Both the position numbers and the translations under genes were made by a program. The notes under the pieces were generated by a model. That model made no database searches, had not been told where the DNA came from, and was given only the letters and a program-made list of their open reading frames with translations. Source: Pseudomonadota bacterium (lineage in GTDB: Bacteria > Pseudomonadota > Alphaproteobacteria > Caulobacterales > Caulobacteraceae). From it: 18,828 nt of DNA. Positions 6,885-14,816 of the stretch are shown one piece after another. The stretch lies in NCBI GenBank assembly GCA_023412655.1, contig JAEYNH010000088.1, positions 1 through 18,828 on the forward strand, given 5' to 3'. Numbering within the stretch: the stretch's first letter is position 1; each line of letters begins with the position of its first letter.

Positions 6885-7154
6885 ATGAAGCTTCGCACTC
6901 TGACCCTCGCCGCCGCCGGCGTCATGGCCCTGGGCCTGGCCGCCTGCCAGAAGAAGACCGAAGAAGCTCCGGCGGCGCCGGCCACGGACGCCACCGCCAC
7001 CGCCCCGGCGACCGATTCGATGATGGCGACCACCCCGCCGGTGACCGACCCGACCGTCGTCCCGCCCGCTGACGGCACGACGCCGCCGGCCGACACCACG
7101 ACGACCACCACGCCGCCGGCGACCACGGGGGAAATGGCCCCGGCGCCGAAATAA
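6885..7154 (+). CDS. Small Thr/Pro/Ala-rich lipoprotein
   Basis: A predicted 89-aa lipoprotein. Its signal peptide MKLRTLTLAAAGVMALGLAAC has a clear lipobox (LAAC, acylated Cys21). The mature 69 residues are low-complexity and rich in Thr, Pro and Ala, including a run of six Thr, with only a short charged start (QKKTEE). No enzymatic domain is visible. Such disordered tails are common in Caulobacterales lipoproteins of unknown role. They may act as spacers in the periplasm or at the outer membrane. GGGAG lies nine bases before the ATG. An upstream in-frame start would add residues before the signal peptide and is unlikely. The gene is monocistronic, with a strong terminator 30 bases after its stop. 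It is divergent from galU and convergent with glmS. Confidence 0.8.
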   Translation: MKLRTLTLAAAGVMALGLAACQKKTEEAPAAPATDATATAPATDSMMATTPPVTDPTVVPPADGTTPPADTTTTTTPPATTGEMAPAPK

Positions 7155-7183
7155 GAGATTTCCAGCCGAACGGCTGAACTGCG

Positions 7184-7208
7184 ACGGCCGCCCGTGGGCG
7201 GCCGTTTT
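7184..7208 (+). terminator. Intrinsic terminator after the lipoprotein gene
   Basis: ACGGCCGCC, loop CGTG, GGCGGCCGT is a perfect 9-bp stem followed directly by TTTT on the plus strand. It lies between the convergent lipoprotein and glmS genes. A smaller hairpin CAGCCG-AA-CGGCTG (7163-7176) precedes it. On the minus strand the stem could also slow glmS readthrough, but no U-tract follows there. Confidence 0.88.
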
Positions 7209-7217
7209 GCTTGGCGG

Positions 7218-9038
7218 CTATTCCACCGTCACCGACTTGGCGAGGTTCCGCGGCTGGTCCACGTCTGCGCCCTTGTGGACGGCCACGTGATAGGCGAGCA
7301 GCTGCACGGGCGCCGAGAGCACCAGCGGGGCGATGAGCGGGTCGCACTTCGGCGCGGTGACCACCACGCGGGCGCCCGCCGGGGCGTGCTTCTCGCCCTC
7401 GGGATCTGTGACGAAGATCACCTGCCCGCCACGCGCCATGACCTCCTGCATGTTCGAGGCCGACTTCTCGAAGTAGCTGTCGAAGGGCGCCAGGATGACG
7501 ATGGGTGTGTTCTCGTCCACCAGGGCGATCGGGCCATGCTTGAGTTCGCCGGCCGCGTAACCCTCGGCATGGATGTAGCTGATCTCCTTCAGCTTCAGCG
7601 CCCCTTCCAGGGCCAGCGGATACATCGGGCCGCGACCCAGGTAGAGCACGTCCCGGGCCTTGGCGACCTCCTGGGCGATGGCCCGGACCGCGTCCTCCAG
7701 CTTGATCGACTCGGCGATCAGCCGTGGCGCCTCCAGCAGCACCTTGACCAGTCTCTGCTCCTCGGCGTCGTCGATGCGGCCCCGGGCCCGGGCGGCGGCG
7801 ATGGCCACGGCGGTGAGCACGCTGACCTGGGCGGTGAAAGCCTTGGTGGAGGCGACGCCGATCTCGGGGCCGCAGTGGATCGGCCAGACCACGTCCACCT
7901 CGCGCGCCATGGTGCTCTCGGTGGCGTTGACCACGGCGGCGGTGGTCATCCCGCGGCCCTTGCAATAACGCAGGGCGGCCAGGGTGTCGGCGGTCTCGCC
8001 CGACTGCGACATGGCGATGGCCAGCGCCCCCGCCCGCAGGGCCGGCTGGCGGTAGCGGAACTCCGAGGCGATCTCCACGTCCACGGGCAGGTCGGCCATC
8101 TGCTCGATCAGGTACTTCCCAAGCAGGCCCGCGATGTAGGAGGTGCCGCAGGCCACCACCTGGACACGTTCGAGGTTGGCCCAGTCGATGTCGCCGGCAA
8201 TCGCCGCCCGGGCGGCGATGGTGTCCACATAGGCCGAGATGGTGCGCTGGCACCCTTCCGGCTGATCGTGGATCTCCTTCTCCATGAAGTGCCGGTAATT
8301 GCCTTTCTCGACCAGGGCGGCCGAGGCGGGGACGGTGCGCACCGGGCGATCGACCGGCTTGCCCGTCTCGTCGAAGATGCGCGCGCCGCGGTGGTCGATG
8401 GCGACGTAGTCGCCCTCATCCAGATAGCTGATCCGGTTGGTGAACGGGCCCACCGCCAGGGCGTCCGAGCCGATGAACATCTCGCCGTCGCCATGGCCGA
8501 CCACCAGCGGGCTGCCCCGCCGCGCGCCCATCACCAGGGCGTCCTCGCCCTCGATCAGCACGCCCAGGGCATAGGCGCCCTGCAGCTGGTCCAGGGTCGC
8601 CTTGAAGGCTTCGATCGGCGGCTTTCCTCGTTCCAGCTCGCAGTCGAGCAACTGGGCGATCACCTCGGTGTCGGTCTCGCTCTCGAAGGTCCGGCCTCGG
8701 GCCTTCAGCGCCTCGCGCAGTTCGGCGAAGTTCTCGATGATGCCGTTATGCACCAGGGTGACGCGGCCGGCTGTGTGCGGATGAGCGTTCGCCGTGGTCG
8801 GGGCGCCGTGCGTGGCCCAGCGGGTGTGCCCGATGCCCACCGTGGCTTTCAGCGGCTCGGCCGACAGCACCTCTTCCAGCGCCTTGATCTTGCCCGCCGC
8901 CCGGCGACGCTCGACCTTTCCGTCGACGATCCCTGCCACGCCGGCCGAGTCGTAGCCGCGATACTCGAGGCGCTTCAGGCTGTCGATCAGACGGTCCTGG
9001 ACGGGGGCCGTCCCCACGATGCCGATGATGCCGCACAT
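7218..9038 (-). CDS. glmS: Glutamine-fructose-6-phosphate aminotransferase (isomerizing)
   Basis: GlmS makes glucosamine-6-phosphate from fructose-6-phosphate and glutamine, the first committed step to UDP-GlcNAc for peptidoglycan and lipid A. At 606 aa it is the normal size. MCGIIGIVG places the nucleophile Cys2 of the class II glutaminase domain, followed by LEYRGYDSAGVA, GHTRWATHG and LVHNGIIENF. Two SIS domains follow (roughly 285-415 and 455-595), with SQSGETADTLAALR, ASTKAFTAQV and a C-terminal NLAKSVTVE that closes the sugar site. The start is fixed by the need for Cys at position 2. The only SD candidate is a weak AAGGA about 13 bases upstream. It is divergent from glmM, its pathway partner, across 117 bases. 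No glmS ribozyme is seen. Confidence 0.97.
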   Translation of the reverse strand: MCGIIGIVGTAPVQDRLIDSLKRLEYRGYDSAGVAGIVDGKVERRRAAGKIKALEEVLSAEPLKATVGIGHTRWATHGAPTTANAHPHTAGRVTLVHNGIIENFAELREALKARGRTFESETDTEVIAQLLDCELERGKPPIEAFKATLDQLQGAYALGVLIEGEDALVMGARRGSPLVVGHGDGEMFIGSDALAVGPFTNRISYLDEGDYVAIDHRGARIFDETGKPVDRPVRTVPASAALVEKGNYRHFMEKEIHDQPEGCQRTISAYVDTIAARAAIAGDIDWANLERVQVVACGTSYIAGLLGKYLIEQMADLPVDVEIASEFRYRQPALRAGALAIAMSQSGETADTLAALRYCKGRGMTTAAVVNATESTMAREVDVVWPIHCGPEIGVASTKAFTAQVSVLTAVAIAAARARGRIDDAEEQRLVKVLLEAPRLIAESIKLEDAVRAIAQEVAKARDVLYLGRGPMYPLALEGALKLKEISYIHAEGYAAGELKHGPIALVDENTPIVILAPFDSYFEKSASNMQEVMARGGQVIFVTDPEGEKHAPAGARVVVTAPKCDPLIAPLVLSAPVQLLAYHVAVHKGADVDQPRNLAKSVTVE

Positions 9039-9094
9039 GTGGCCAGGGCGATCCTTGTGCTAGAGCCGGGCGATCCGACCGTAATGTCACGGCT

Positions 9095-9108
9095 TTAGCA
9101 TCGGCTAA
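9095..9108. promoter_or_regulatory. Inverted repeat between glmS and glmM
   Basis: TTAGC-ATCG-GCTAA is a perfect 5-bp dyad, extendable by one G-U and one C-G pair. It is roughly central in the 117-base divergent glmS/glmM spacer (9039-9155), which must carry promoters for both genes. It could be an operator or a fortuitous dyad. No regulator is recognised. Confidence 0.3.
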
Positions 9109-9155
9109 GGTCGGGGCCACTAAATCTCAGTTTCCAAACGTTTCGAGGCTGACCG

Positions 9156-10508
9156 ATGAGCAAGCGCGCCTATTTCGGGACAGACGGCATCCGCGGCCAG
9201 GCCAACCGCCATCCCATGACCGCCGAGGTGGCCCTGCGCGTCGGCATGGCGGCGGGCAAGCTGTTCATGTCCAAGGACGAGCGGCGCCATCTGGTGGTGA
9301 TCGGCAAGGACACCCGCCTGTCGGGCTACATGATCGAGCCGGCCCTGGTGGCGGGCTTCACCAGCGTCGGCATGGACGTGCGCCTGTTCGGCCCGCTTCC
9401 GACCCCGGGCGTGGCCATGATGACCCGCAGCCTGCGCGCCGACCTCGGGGTGATGATCTCGGCTTCGCACAACCACTTCGCCGACAACGGCATCAAGCTG
9501 TTCGGTCCCGACGGCTACAAGCTCTCGGACGAGCAGGAGCTGGGCATCGAGGCGCTGATGGACCAGGGCCTGCAGGAAGGCCTCGCGGGCCCCGACAAGC
9601 TGGGCCGGGTCCAGCGGATCGACGATTCCCAGGCCCGGTACGTGGAGATCGCCAAGGCCACCTTCCCCAAGGGGCTGAGCCTGGCTGGCATGCGGATCGT
9701 CATCGATTGCGCCAATGGCGCCGCCTACAAGGTCGCGCCCGAGGCGCTCTACGAGCTGGGCGCCGAGGTGATCCGCGTGGGCGTCGAGCCCAACGGCTTC
9801 AACATCAACGAGGACTGCGGCTCCACCCATCCGCAAGCCATGGCCAAGCTGGTCAAGGAATACCGGGCCGACATCGGCATCGCCCTCGACGGGGACGCCG
9901 ACCGGCTGGTGATCTGCGACGAGAAAGGCCATGTGGTCGACGGCGACCAGATCATGGCGGTCATCGCCGACAGCTGGGCCCGGTCCGAGCGCCTGAAGGG
10001 CGGCGGAGTGGTGGCCACCGTCATGTCGAACCTTGGCCTCGAGCGCTTCCTGGCGGCCCGCAACCTGCGGCTGGAGCGGACCCAGGTGGGCGACCGCTAC
10101 GTCATGGCCAGGATGCGTGAAGGCGGCTTCAACCTGGGGGGCGAGCAATCGGGTCATGTGATCCTTTCCGACCTTTCGACCACGGGTGACGGCCTGATCG
10201 CGGCCCTGCAGGTGCTCGCGGTGCTGAAGGAGAGCGACAAGCCGATGAGCGCGCTCGCCCGCCAGTTCGAACCCGCGCCTCAGAAACTGGAGAATGTCCG
10301 GTTCTCGGGCGGCAAGCCGTTGGAGGATTCCCAGGTGAAGCAGGCCATCGCCGAGGCCGAGGCGCGCCTGAACGGCTCCGGCCGCCTGGTGATCCGCCCG
10401 TCCGGCACCGAGCCGCTGATCCGGATCATGGCCGAAGGCGACGACGAGAAGCTGGTGAGCCAGGTGGTGAAGGAGATCGCGGGCGCGGTGAAGAAGGCCG
10501 CCGCCTGA
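9156..10508 (+). CDS. glmM: Phosphoglucosamine mutase
   Basis: GlmM interconverts glucosamine-6-P and glucosamine-1-P, the step after GlmS. The 450-aa protein begins YFGTDGIRGQAN. It has the phosphoserine loop MISASHN (catalytic Ser104), the metal loop LDGDADR, the sugar loop GGEQSGH and the phosphate-binding RPSGTEPLIRIMAEG near the C-terminus. All four active-site loops of the alpha-D-phosphohexomutase family are intact. One minor oddity is SHNHFADNG, where most GlmM proteins have SHNPF. GAGG lies seven bases before the ATG. The downstream small membrane gene begins 122 bases later and may be separately transcribed. Confidence 0.97.
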   Translation: MSKRAYFGTDGIRGQANRHPMTAEVALRVGMAAGKLFMSKDERRHLVVIGKDTRLSGYMIEPALVAGFTSVGMDVRLFGPLPTPGVAMMTRSLRADLGVMISASHNHFADNGIKLFGPDGYKLSDEQELGIEALMDQGLQEGLAGPDKLGRVQRIDDSQARYVEIAKATFPKGLSLAGMRIVIDCANGAAYKVAPEALYELGAEVIRVGVEPNGFNINEDCGSTHPQAMAKLVKEYRADIGIALDGDADRLVICDEKGHVVDGDQIMAVIADSWARSERLKGGGVVATVMSNLGLERFLAARNLRLERTQVGDRYVMARMREGGFNLGGEQSGHVILSDLSTTGDGLIAALQVLAVLKESDKPMSALARQFEPAPQKLENVRFSGGKPLEDSQVKQAIAEAEARLNGSGRLVIRPSGTEPLIRIMAEGDDEKLVSQVVKEIAGAVKKAAA

Positions 10509-10630
10509 CGGCCCTCAGGGGCGCCGCGTCCGGCCGAAGCAACCCTACCCAGACCTTAACTCTTATGTCACAGTCGATGTAACCGACGGCCTCGAGCCGC
10601 GGACTAGAGAGCTAAGACTTGGGAGGATAC

Positions 10631-10804
10631 ATGCGGCGTGACCTCGTCCACTGGGGCGTGGCGCGGCAGGCTTCGCGGCCGACGGCCTCGATCGCCTGTC
10701 TCGTCTTCGTTGGCATCCTGACGGCGGCCTTCTGGGCCGGCATTGTCTGGATCGCTCAGGCGTTCATGTCTCTGGGCGGGTCTCTGGGCGGCCAGGCCTT
10801 CTAG
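10631..10804 (+). CDS. Small single-pass membrane protein, 57 aa
   Basis: A short gene with a good ribosome binding site (GGGAGG four to five bases before the ATG). It encodes a basic N-terminus (MRRDLVHWGVARQ), one hydrophobic segment at about residues 20-43 (IACLVFVGILTAAFWAGIVW) and a short tail with the repeat SLGGSLGG. The positive N-terminus predicts an N-in orientation in the inner membrane. I do not recognise the family. A TTG at 10619 is in frame but overlaps the SD and is not chosen. It follows glmM on the same strand and is convergent with ugd, with 36 bases between stop codons. The SD strength and single clean membrane segment support a real gene, but no domain does. Confidence 0.65.
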   Translation: MRRDLVHWGVARQASRPTASIACLVFVGILTAAFWAGIVWIAQAFMSLGGSLGGQAF

Positions 10805-10840
10805 CCCGACCGCCAAGAGACCATCCGATACAACTGATCG

Positions 10841-12145
10841 CTACGGCCGGCCGACGCTGGCGTAGGCGAAGCCCCGGGCGCGCATGTCCTCGGGCTTGTA
10901 GATGTTGCGCAGGTCGACCAGCACTGGCTTGCGCATGATGAGCTTGATCCGGTCGAGGTCGAGCGCGCGGAACTGATCCCATTCGGTGATGATGACCAGG
11001 GCGTCAGCGCCCTCCGCCGCGGCATAGGGATCGTCGCGGAAGTCGACGTTCGTGAGCATGTGCCGCGCCTCGGCCATCCCCTCGGGGTCGAAGGCCTGCA
11101 CCCTGGCGCCCTTGTCCTGCAACGCCGGGATGATGGCCAGCGAGGGCGCATCGCGCATGTCGTCGGTGTTGGGCTTGAACGTCAGGCCCAGGACCCCGAT
11201 GGTCTTGCCCTTCAGTTCGCCGTCCAGCGCCTTGACCACCTTGCGGGCCATGGCGCGCTTGCGCTCGTCGTTCACCTTGACGGTGGTTTCGATCAGCTCG
11301 ACGGGGGCGCCATAGTCGCGGGCGGTGCGCACCAGGGCCAGGGTGTCCTTCGGGAAGCATGAGCCGCCGTAGCCAGGGCCGGCGTTGAGGAACTTGTTGC
11401 CGATCCGCCCGTCGAGGCCGATGCCCCGGGCCACCTGCTGGACATCCGCCCCCACCGCTTCGCACAGGTCGGCCATCTCGTTGATGAAGGTGATCTTCAT
11501 CGCCAGGAAGGCGTTGCCGGCGTACTTGATCAGCTCGCTGGTGCGCCGACCGGTGAAGACCATCGGCGTCTCATTCAGATAGAGCGGGCGGTACAGCTCC
11601 CGCATCACCTCGCGGGCCCGCTCGTCGTCGGTGCCGACCACCACCCGGTCCGGCCGCTTGAAGTCCTCGATCGCCGCGCCCTCGCGCAGGAACTCGGGGT
11701 TCGACACCACGGCCACGTCCGCGTCGGGCCGCACGCGCTTGAAGATGGCCTCGATCTCGTCGCCCGTGCCCACCGGCACGGTGGATTTGGTGACCACCAG
11801 GGTGAAGCCGTCCACCAGGCCCGCCACCTCCTCGGCCGCGGCATAGACGTAGGACAGGTCCGCATGTCCATCCCCCCGGCGCGACGGCGTGCCCACGGCG
11901 ATGAACACCGCATCGGCCTCGCGCACCGCTTCCTTCGCCTCGGTGGAGAAGAACAGCCGGCCAGCCTTCACGTTTTGGGCGACCAGCACGTCCAGGCCCG
12001 GCTCGTAGATCGGGATGCCCCCGGCCTTGAGCCGTTCGATCTTGCCGGCGTCCTTGTCGATGCAGGTGACGGTGTGGCCGAAGTCGGCGAAGCAGGCGCC
12101 GCTGACGAGCCCCACATAGCCCGTCCCGATCATCGCAACCTTCAT
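10841..12145 (-). CDS. ugd: UDP-glucose 6-dehydrogenase
   Basis: Oxidises UDP-glucose to UDP-glucuronate with two NAD+, supplying precursors for exopolysaccharide, glycolipids and LPS. The 434-aa protein starts with the dinucleotide motif MIGTGYVGLVSGACFA. It contains VVTKSTVPVGTGDE, SNPEFLREGAAIEDF, the substrate-binding ELIKYAGNAFLAMKI and the catalytic Cys263 in GPGYGGSCFPKDT. GLTFKPNTDDMRDAPS follows in the C-terminal UDP-binding domain. All catalytic residues are intact and the length is normal. A GGGGG run lies about eight to ten bases before the ATG. It is the last gene of the run kdsD, phosphohexomutase, ugd. Its substrate comes from GalU, encoded about 4 kb away. Confidence 0.96.
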   Translation of the reverse strand: MKVAMIGTGYVGLVSGACFADFGHTVTCIDKDAGKIERLKAGGIPIYEPGLDVLVAQNVKAGRLFFSTEAKEAVREADAVFIAVGTPSRRGDGHADLSYVYAAAEEVAGLVDGFTLVVTKSTVPVGTGDEIEAIFKRVRPDADVAVVSNPEFLREGAAIEDFKRPDRVVVGTDDERAREVMRELYRPLYLNETPMVFTGRRTSELIKYAGNAFLAMKITFINEMADLCEAVGADVQQVARGIGLDGRIGNKFLNAGPGYGGSCFPKDTLALVRTARDYGAPVELIETTVKVNDERKRAMARKVVKALDGELKGKTIGVLGLTFKPNTDDMRDAPSLAIIPALQDKGARVQAFDPEGMAEARHMLTNVDFRDDPYAAAEGADALVIITEWDQFRALDLDRIKLIMRKPVLVDLRNIYKPEDMRARGFAYASVGRP

Positions 12146-12203
12146 GCGGTGTCCCCCGAAAGCTTTCTAAGCCTGGCCTGCGAGACGTCCGTGGACGCCG
12201 GGT

Positions 12204-13706
12204 TCAGATTTCCTGGTTGTAGGCGCCCACCTGCGGTCGCCTGGCGAGGCGCGGCTTCACCTCCTCGCGGAACAGGCGGCGCATGTCGTCCTCCGACTGG
12301 GTGCTCTCGACCACCACCACCAGCTCGGGCTTGTTGGACGAGGCGCGCACCAGCACCCAAGAGCCGTCCTCCAGGGCCACGCGCACGCCGTTGACGGTGA
12401 CCAGGTCGCTGATCTTCCGGCCCAGGATCGTCCCGCCCGCCTTGGCGAACTCGGTGTACTCGCGCACCACGTCCTCGACGACGCCGTACTTCTCCTCGTC
12501 GGCGCAGTGGGGGCTCATGGTCAGGGAGGTGTAGGCCACCGGAAGGGCCTTCTTCAGGTCCGAGAGCTTCTTGCCGGGATTGCGGTCCAGCATCGACAGG
12601 ATCGCCGCCGCCGCCACAAGGCCGTCGTCATAGCCGCGGCCGATGGGCGGGTTGAAGAAGAAGTGGCCGCTCTTCTCAAAGCCGGCGAGGGCGCCCAGTT
12701 CGGCGGTCTTGCGCTTGATGTAGCTGTGGCCGGTCTTCCAGTAGACGGTCTTGGCGCCGTTCGCCTTCAGCACCTCATCGGTGGCGAACAGGCCGGTGGA
12801 CTTCACGTCCACGATGAAGGTGGCGTCGCGGTGCAATTGGGAAAGGTCGCGCGCGAGCATCAGCCCGATCTTGTCGGCGAAGATCTCCTCGCCTTCATCG
12901 TCCACCACGCCGCAGCGGTCGCCATCCCCGTCGAAGCCCAAGGCCACGTCGGCGCCGTGCTCGCGCACCGCCTTGGCCATGGCGTGCAGCATGACGCTGT
13001 CCTCGGGATTCGGATTGTATTTGGGGAAGGTGAAGTCGAGGTCGCAGTCCATCTCGATCACCTCGGCCACGCCCATCCGGCGCAGCGCTTCCGGGGCGAA
13101 GGCGCCGGCCGTGCCGTTGCCGCAGGCGGCGATCACCTTCAGCGGACGGGTCAGCTGGGCTCGGCTCGCCGCGTCGGCGATGTACCGCTCGGCCACGCCT
13201 GGCACGTGGGTGAGGCTGCCGCCGGCACGGGTCACCCACTCGCCCTTCAGGACGATCTCCTTCAGCCGGCCCATCTCGTCGGGCCCGAAGGTCAGGGGCT
13301 TCTGGGCGCCCATCTTCACGCCCGTCCAGCCGTTCTCGTTGTGGCTGGCGGTCACCATAGCCACGCAGGGGGCGTCCAGGTCGAACTGGGCGAAATAGGC
13401 CATGGGGGACACCGAAAGGCCGATGTCCAGCACCTCGCAGCCGGCCGCCACCAGGCCGATGGTCAAGGCCTGCTTGATCGACAGCGAATAGGACCGGAAG
13501 TCGTGGCCGACCACGATGCGCGTCTGGCCCAGCTCCTGGATGTAGGCCCCCAGGCCCAGGCCAAGGGCCTGGACGCCCAGGAGGTTGATTTCGGGGCCGA
13601 ACAGCCACCGGGCGTCGTATTCGCGAAAGCCCGTCGCCTTCACCAGCGGCTGAATCTCGTAGTCGAAGGTGTTTGGGACAAGGTTGGCGCGGGGTGCAGG
13701 CAGCAT
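12204..13706 (-). CDS. Phosphomannomutase/phosphoglucomutase
   Basis: An alpha-D-phosphohexomutase of 500 aa that interconverts 6- and 1-phosphates of glucose and/or mannose, feeding GDP-mannose and UDP-glucose pools. The four loops are visible: VTASHNENGWTG with phosphoserine Ser121, metal-binding FDGDGDR (Asp259, Asp261, Asp263), the sugar-specificity loop FEKSGHFFF and the phosphate loop VRASSNKPELVVVVE. The frame is open to 13805, but the start at 13706 has GGAG five bases upstream. It also gives the N-terminus expected for this family (PNTFDYEIQPLVKATGFREYDARW). It is clearly distinct from glmM in this window. Relative glucose and mannose specificity cannot be decided from sequence, so manB, pgm or algC-type naming is left open. 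It lies between kdsD (144 bases upstream) and ugd (58 bases downstream). Confidence 0.93.
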   Translation of the reverse strand: MLPAPRANLVPNTFDYEIQPLVKATGFREYDARWLFGPEINLLGVQALGLGLGAYIQELGQTRIVVGHDFRSYSLSIKQALTIGLVAAGCEVLDIGLSVSPMAYFAQFDLDAPCVAMVTASHNENGWTGVKMGAQKPLTFGPDEMGRLKEIVLKGEWVTRAGGSLTHVPGVAERYIADAASRAQLTRPLKVIAACGNGTAGAFAPEALRRMGVAEVIEMDCDLDFTFPKYNPNPEDSVMLHAMAKAVREHGADVALGFDGDGDRCGVVDDEGEEIFADKIGLMLARDLSQLHRDATFIVDVKSTGLFATDEVLKANGAKTVYWKTGHSYIKRKTAELGALAGFEKSGHFFFNPPIGRGYDDGLVAAAAILSMLDRNPGKKLSDLKKALPVAYTSLTMSPHCADEEKYGVVEDVVREYTEFAKAGGTILGRKISDLVTVNGVRVALEDGSWVLVRASSNKPELVVVVESTQSEDDMRRLFREEVKPRLARRPQVGAYNQEI

Positions 13707-13850
13707 CGGAACTCCGGCGTTACGGGGCGCGTGTCTCTTTACTTGGCGGAGCAATCCCCGGCCAGCCGAACGCGTAAAGCCCAGCTTGGGGTCCCCGCCT
13801 CTCATTTGATGGAGGCAGGCGCGGATGTGCCGCCGTTTACATCACGCCGG

Positions 13851-14816
13851 TCACATTACGCCGGCGCGCAAAAGGTCGTGGACGTGCAGGATGCCCACCG
13901 GCCGGCCGTCCTCGACCACGAACAGGACGGTCACCGCCGGGGGCGGGTCGCTCATCAGGGCCAGGGCCTCTCCGGCCAGCATGTGGGGCGAGACGGTCTT
14001 CTTCGGGCCGGCGGTCATCACCTCGCCCGCGGTGTGGTCCATCAGGCCGTCGATGTGGCGGCGCAGGTCGCCATCGGTGATGGCGCCCAGCAGCCGGCCG
14101 TCCGGCCCGACCACGCCCACGATCCCCCACCGCATCTGGGTCATCACCAGCAGGGCCTGTCGCATGGGCGTCTCGGGCGCCACCAGGGGCAGCTCCTCGC
14201 GGCCGTGCATCAGGTCTGCGGCGGTGCGCAGCATGGCCCCGAGCTTGCCGCCAGGGTGCAGGACCTTGAAGTCGGTGGGCTTGAAGCCGCGGCGCTCCAG
14301 CAGGGCCACTGCCAGGGCGTCTCCGAGGGCGATCTGCAGGGTGGTGGAGGTTGTGGGCGCGTTCACCGCGTCGGTCGCCTCAGGCGCGTCGGGCAGCAGC
14401 AGCACGATGTCGGCGGCCCGCGCCAGCGTTCCATCGGCCACGGCGGTGAGGGCGATCAGCGGGATGCCGAAGCGGGCGGCATAGGCGATCACGTCCGCCA
14501 GCTCCCGGGTCTCGCCGGTCTTGCTGAGCGCCAGGATCACGTCGTCGGCGCCGATCATGCCCAGGTCGCCGTGGCTGGCTTCGCTGGGGTGGACGAACAT
14601 GGCTGTGGAGCCGGTGGAGGCCAGGGTGGCGGCGATCTTGCGCGCCACGTGGCCCGACTTGCCCATGCCGGTGCAGATGATCCGGCCCCGCGCCGTGAAC
14701 AGCGCCTCCACGGCCTCGGCGAACGGCGGACCCAGCTCCCGGGCCATGCGGGACAGGGCGTCCGCCTCGGTCTCGAGCACCCGGCGGCCGAGGGCGATGG
14801 TCTCTTGTGCGCTCAT
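13851..14816 (-). CDS. kdsD: D-arabinose 5-phosphate isomerase
   Basis: KdsD/KpsF converts ribulose-5-P to arabinose-5-P, the first step of Kdo synthesis for the LPS inner core. The 321-aa protein has an N-terminal SIS domain (about 37-180) with RIICTGMGKSGHVARKIAAT, HPSEASHGDLGM, LALSKTGET and the PTTSTTLQIALGDALA block. Two CBS domains follow (about 205-260 and 270-321). The order and length match the family (about 328 aa). The ATG overlaps the stop of the upstream 81-aa gene as ATGA. The preceding 14 bases are pyrimidine-rich with no Shine-Dalgarno, so translation probably depends on coupling to that gene. kdsC, lptC and lptA, frequent neighbours elsewhere, are not seen here. Confidence 0.95.
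   Translation of the reverse strand: MSAQETIALGRRVLETEADALSRMARELGPPFAEAVEALFTARGRIICTGMGKSGHVARKIAATLASTGSTAMFVHPSEASHGDLGMIGADDVILALSKTGETRELADVIAYAARFGIPLIALTAVADGTLARAADIVLLLPDAPEATDAVNAPTTSTTLQIALGDALAVALLERRGFKPTDFKVLHPGGKLGAMLRTAADLMHGREELPLVAPETPMRQALLVMTQMRWGIVGVVGPDGRLLGAITDGDLRRHIDGLMDHTAGEVMTAGPKKTVSPHMLAGEALALMSDPPPAVTVLFVVEDGRPVGILHVHDLLRAGVM

Noticed and set aside
7194..9098. Open plus-strand frame of 634 codons opposite glmS
   Set aside because: It is a mirror of the glmS codons, has skewed composition and shows no recognisable motif.
9039..9217. glmS ribozyme or riboswitch in the glmS leader
   Set aside because: The spacer is only 117 bases, shared with a divergent gene, and contains no recognisable glmS ribozyme core. 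The ribozyme is mainly a Firmicutes feature.
12186..12197. Hairpin CGTCC-GT-GGACG after the phosphohexomutase stop as a terminator
   Set aside because: The stem is five base pairs with a two-base loop and no U-tract, so readthrough into ugd is more likely.
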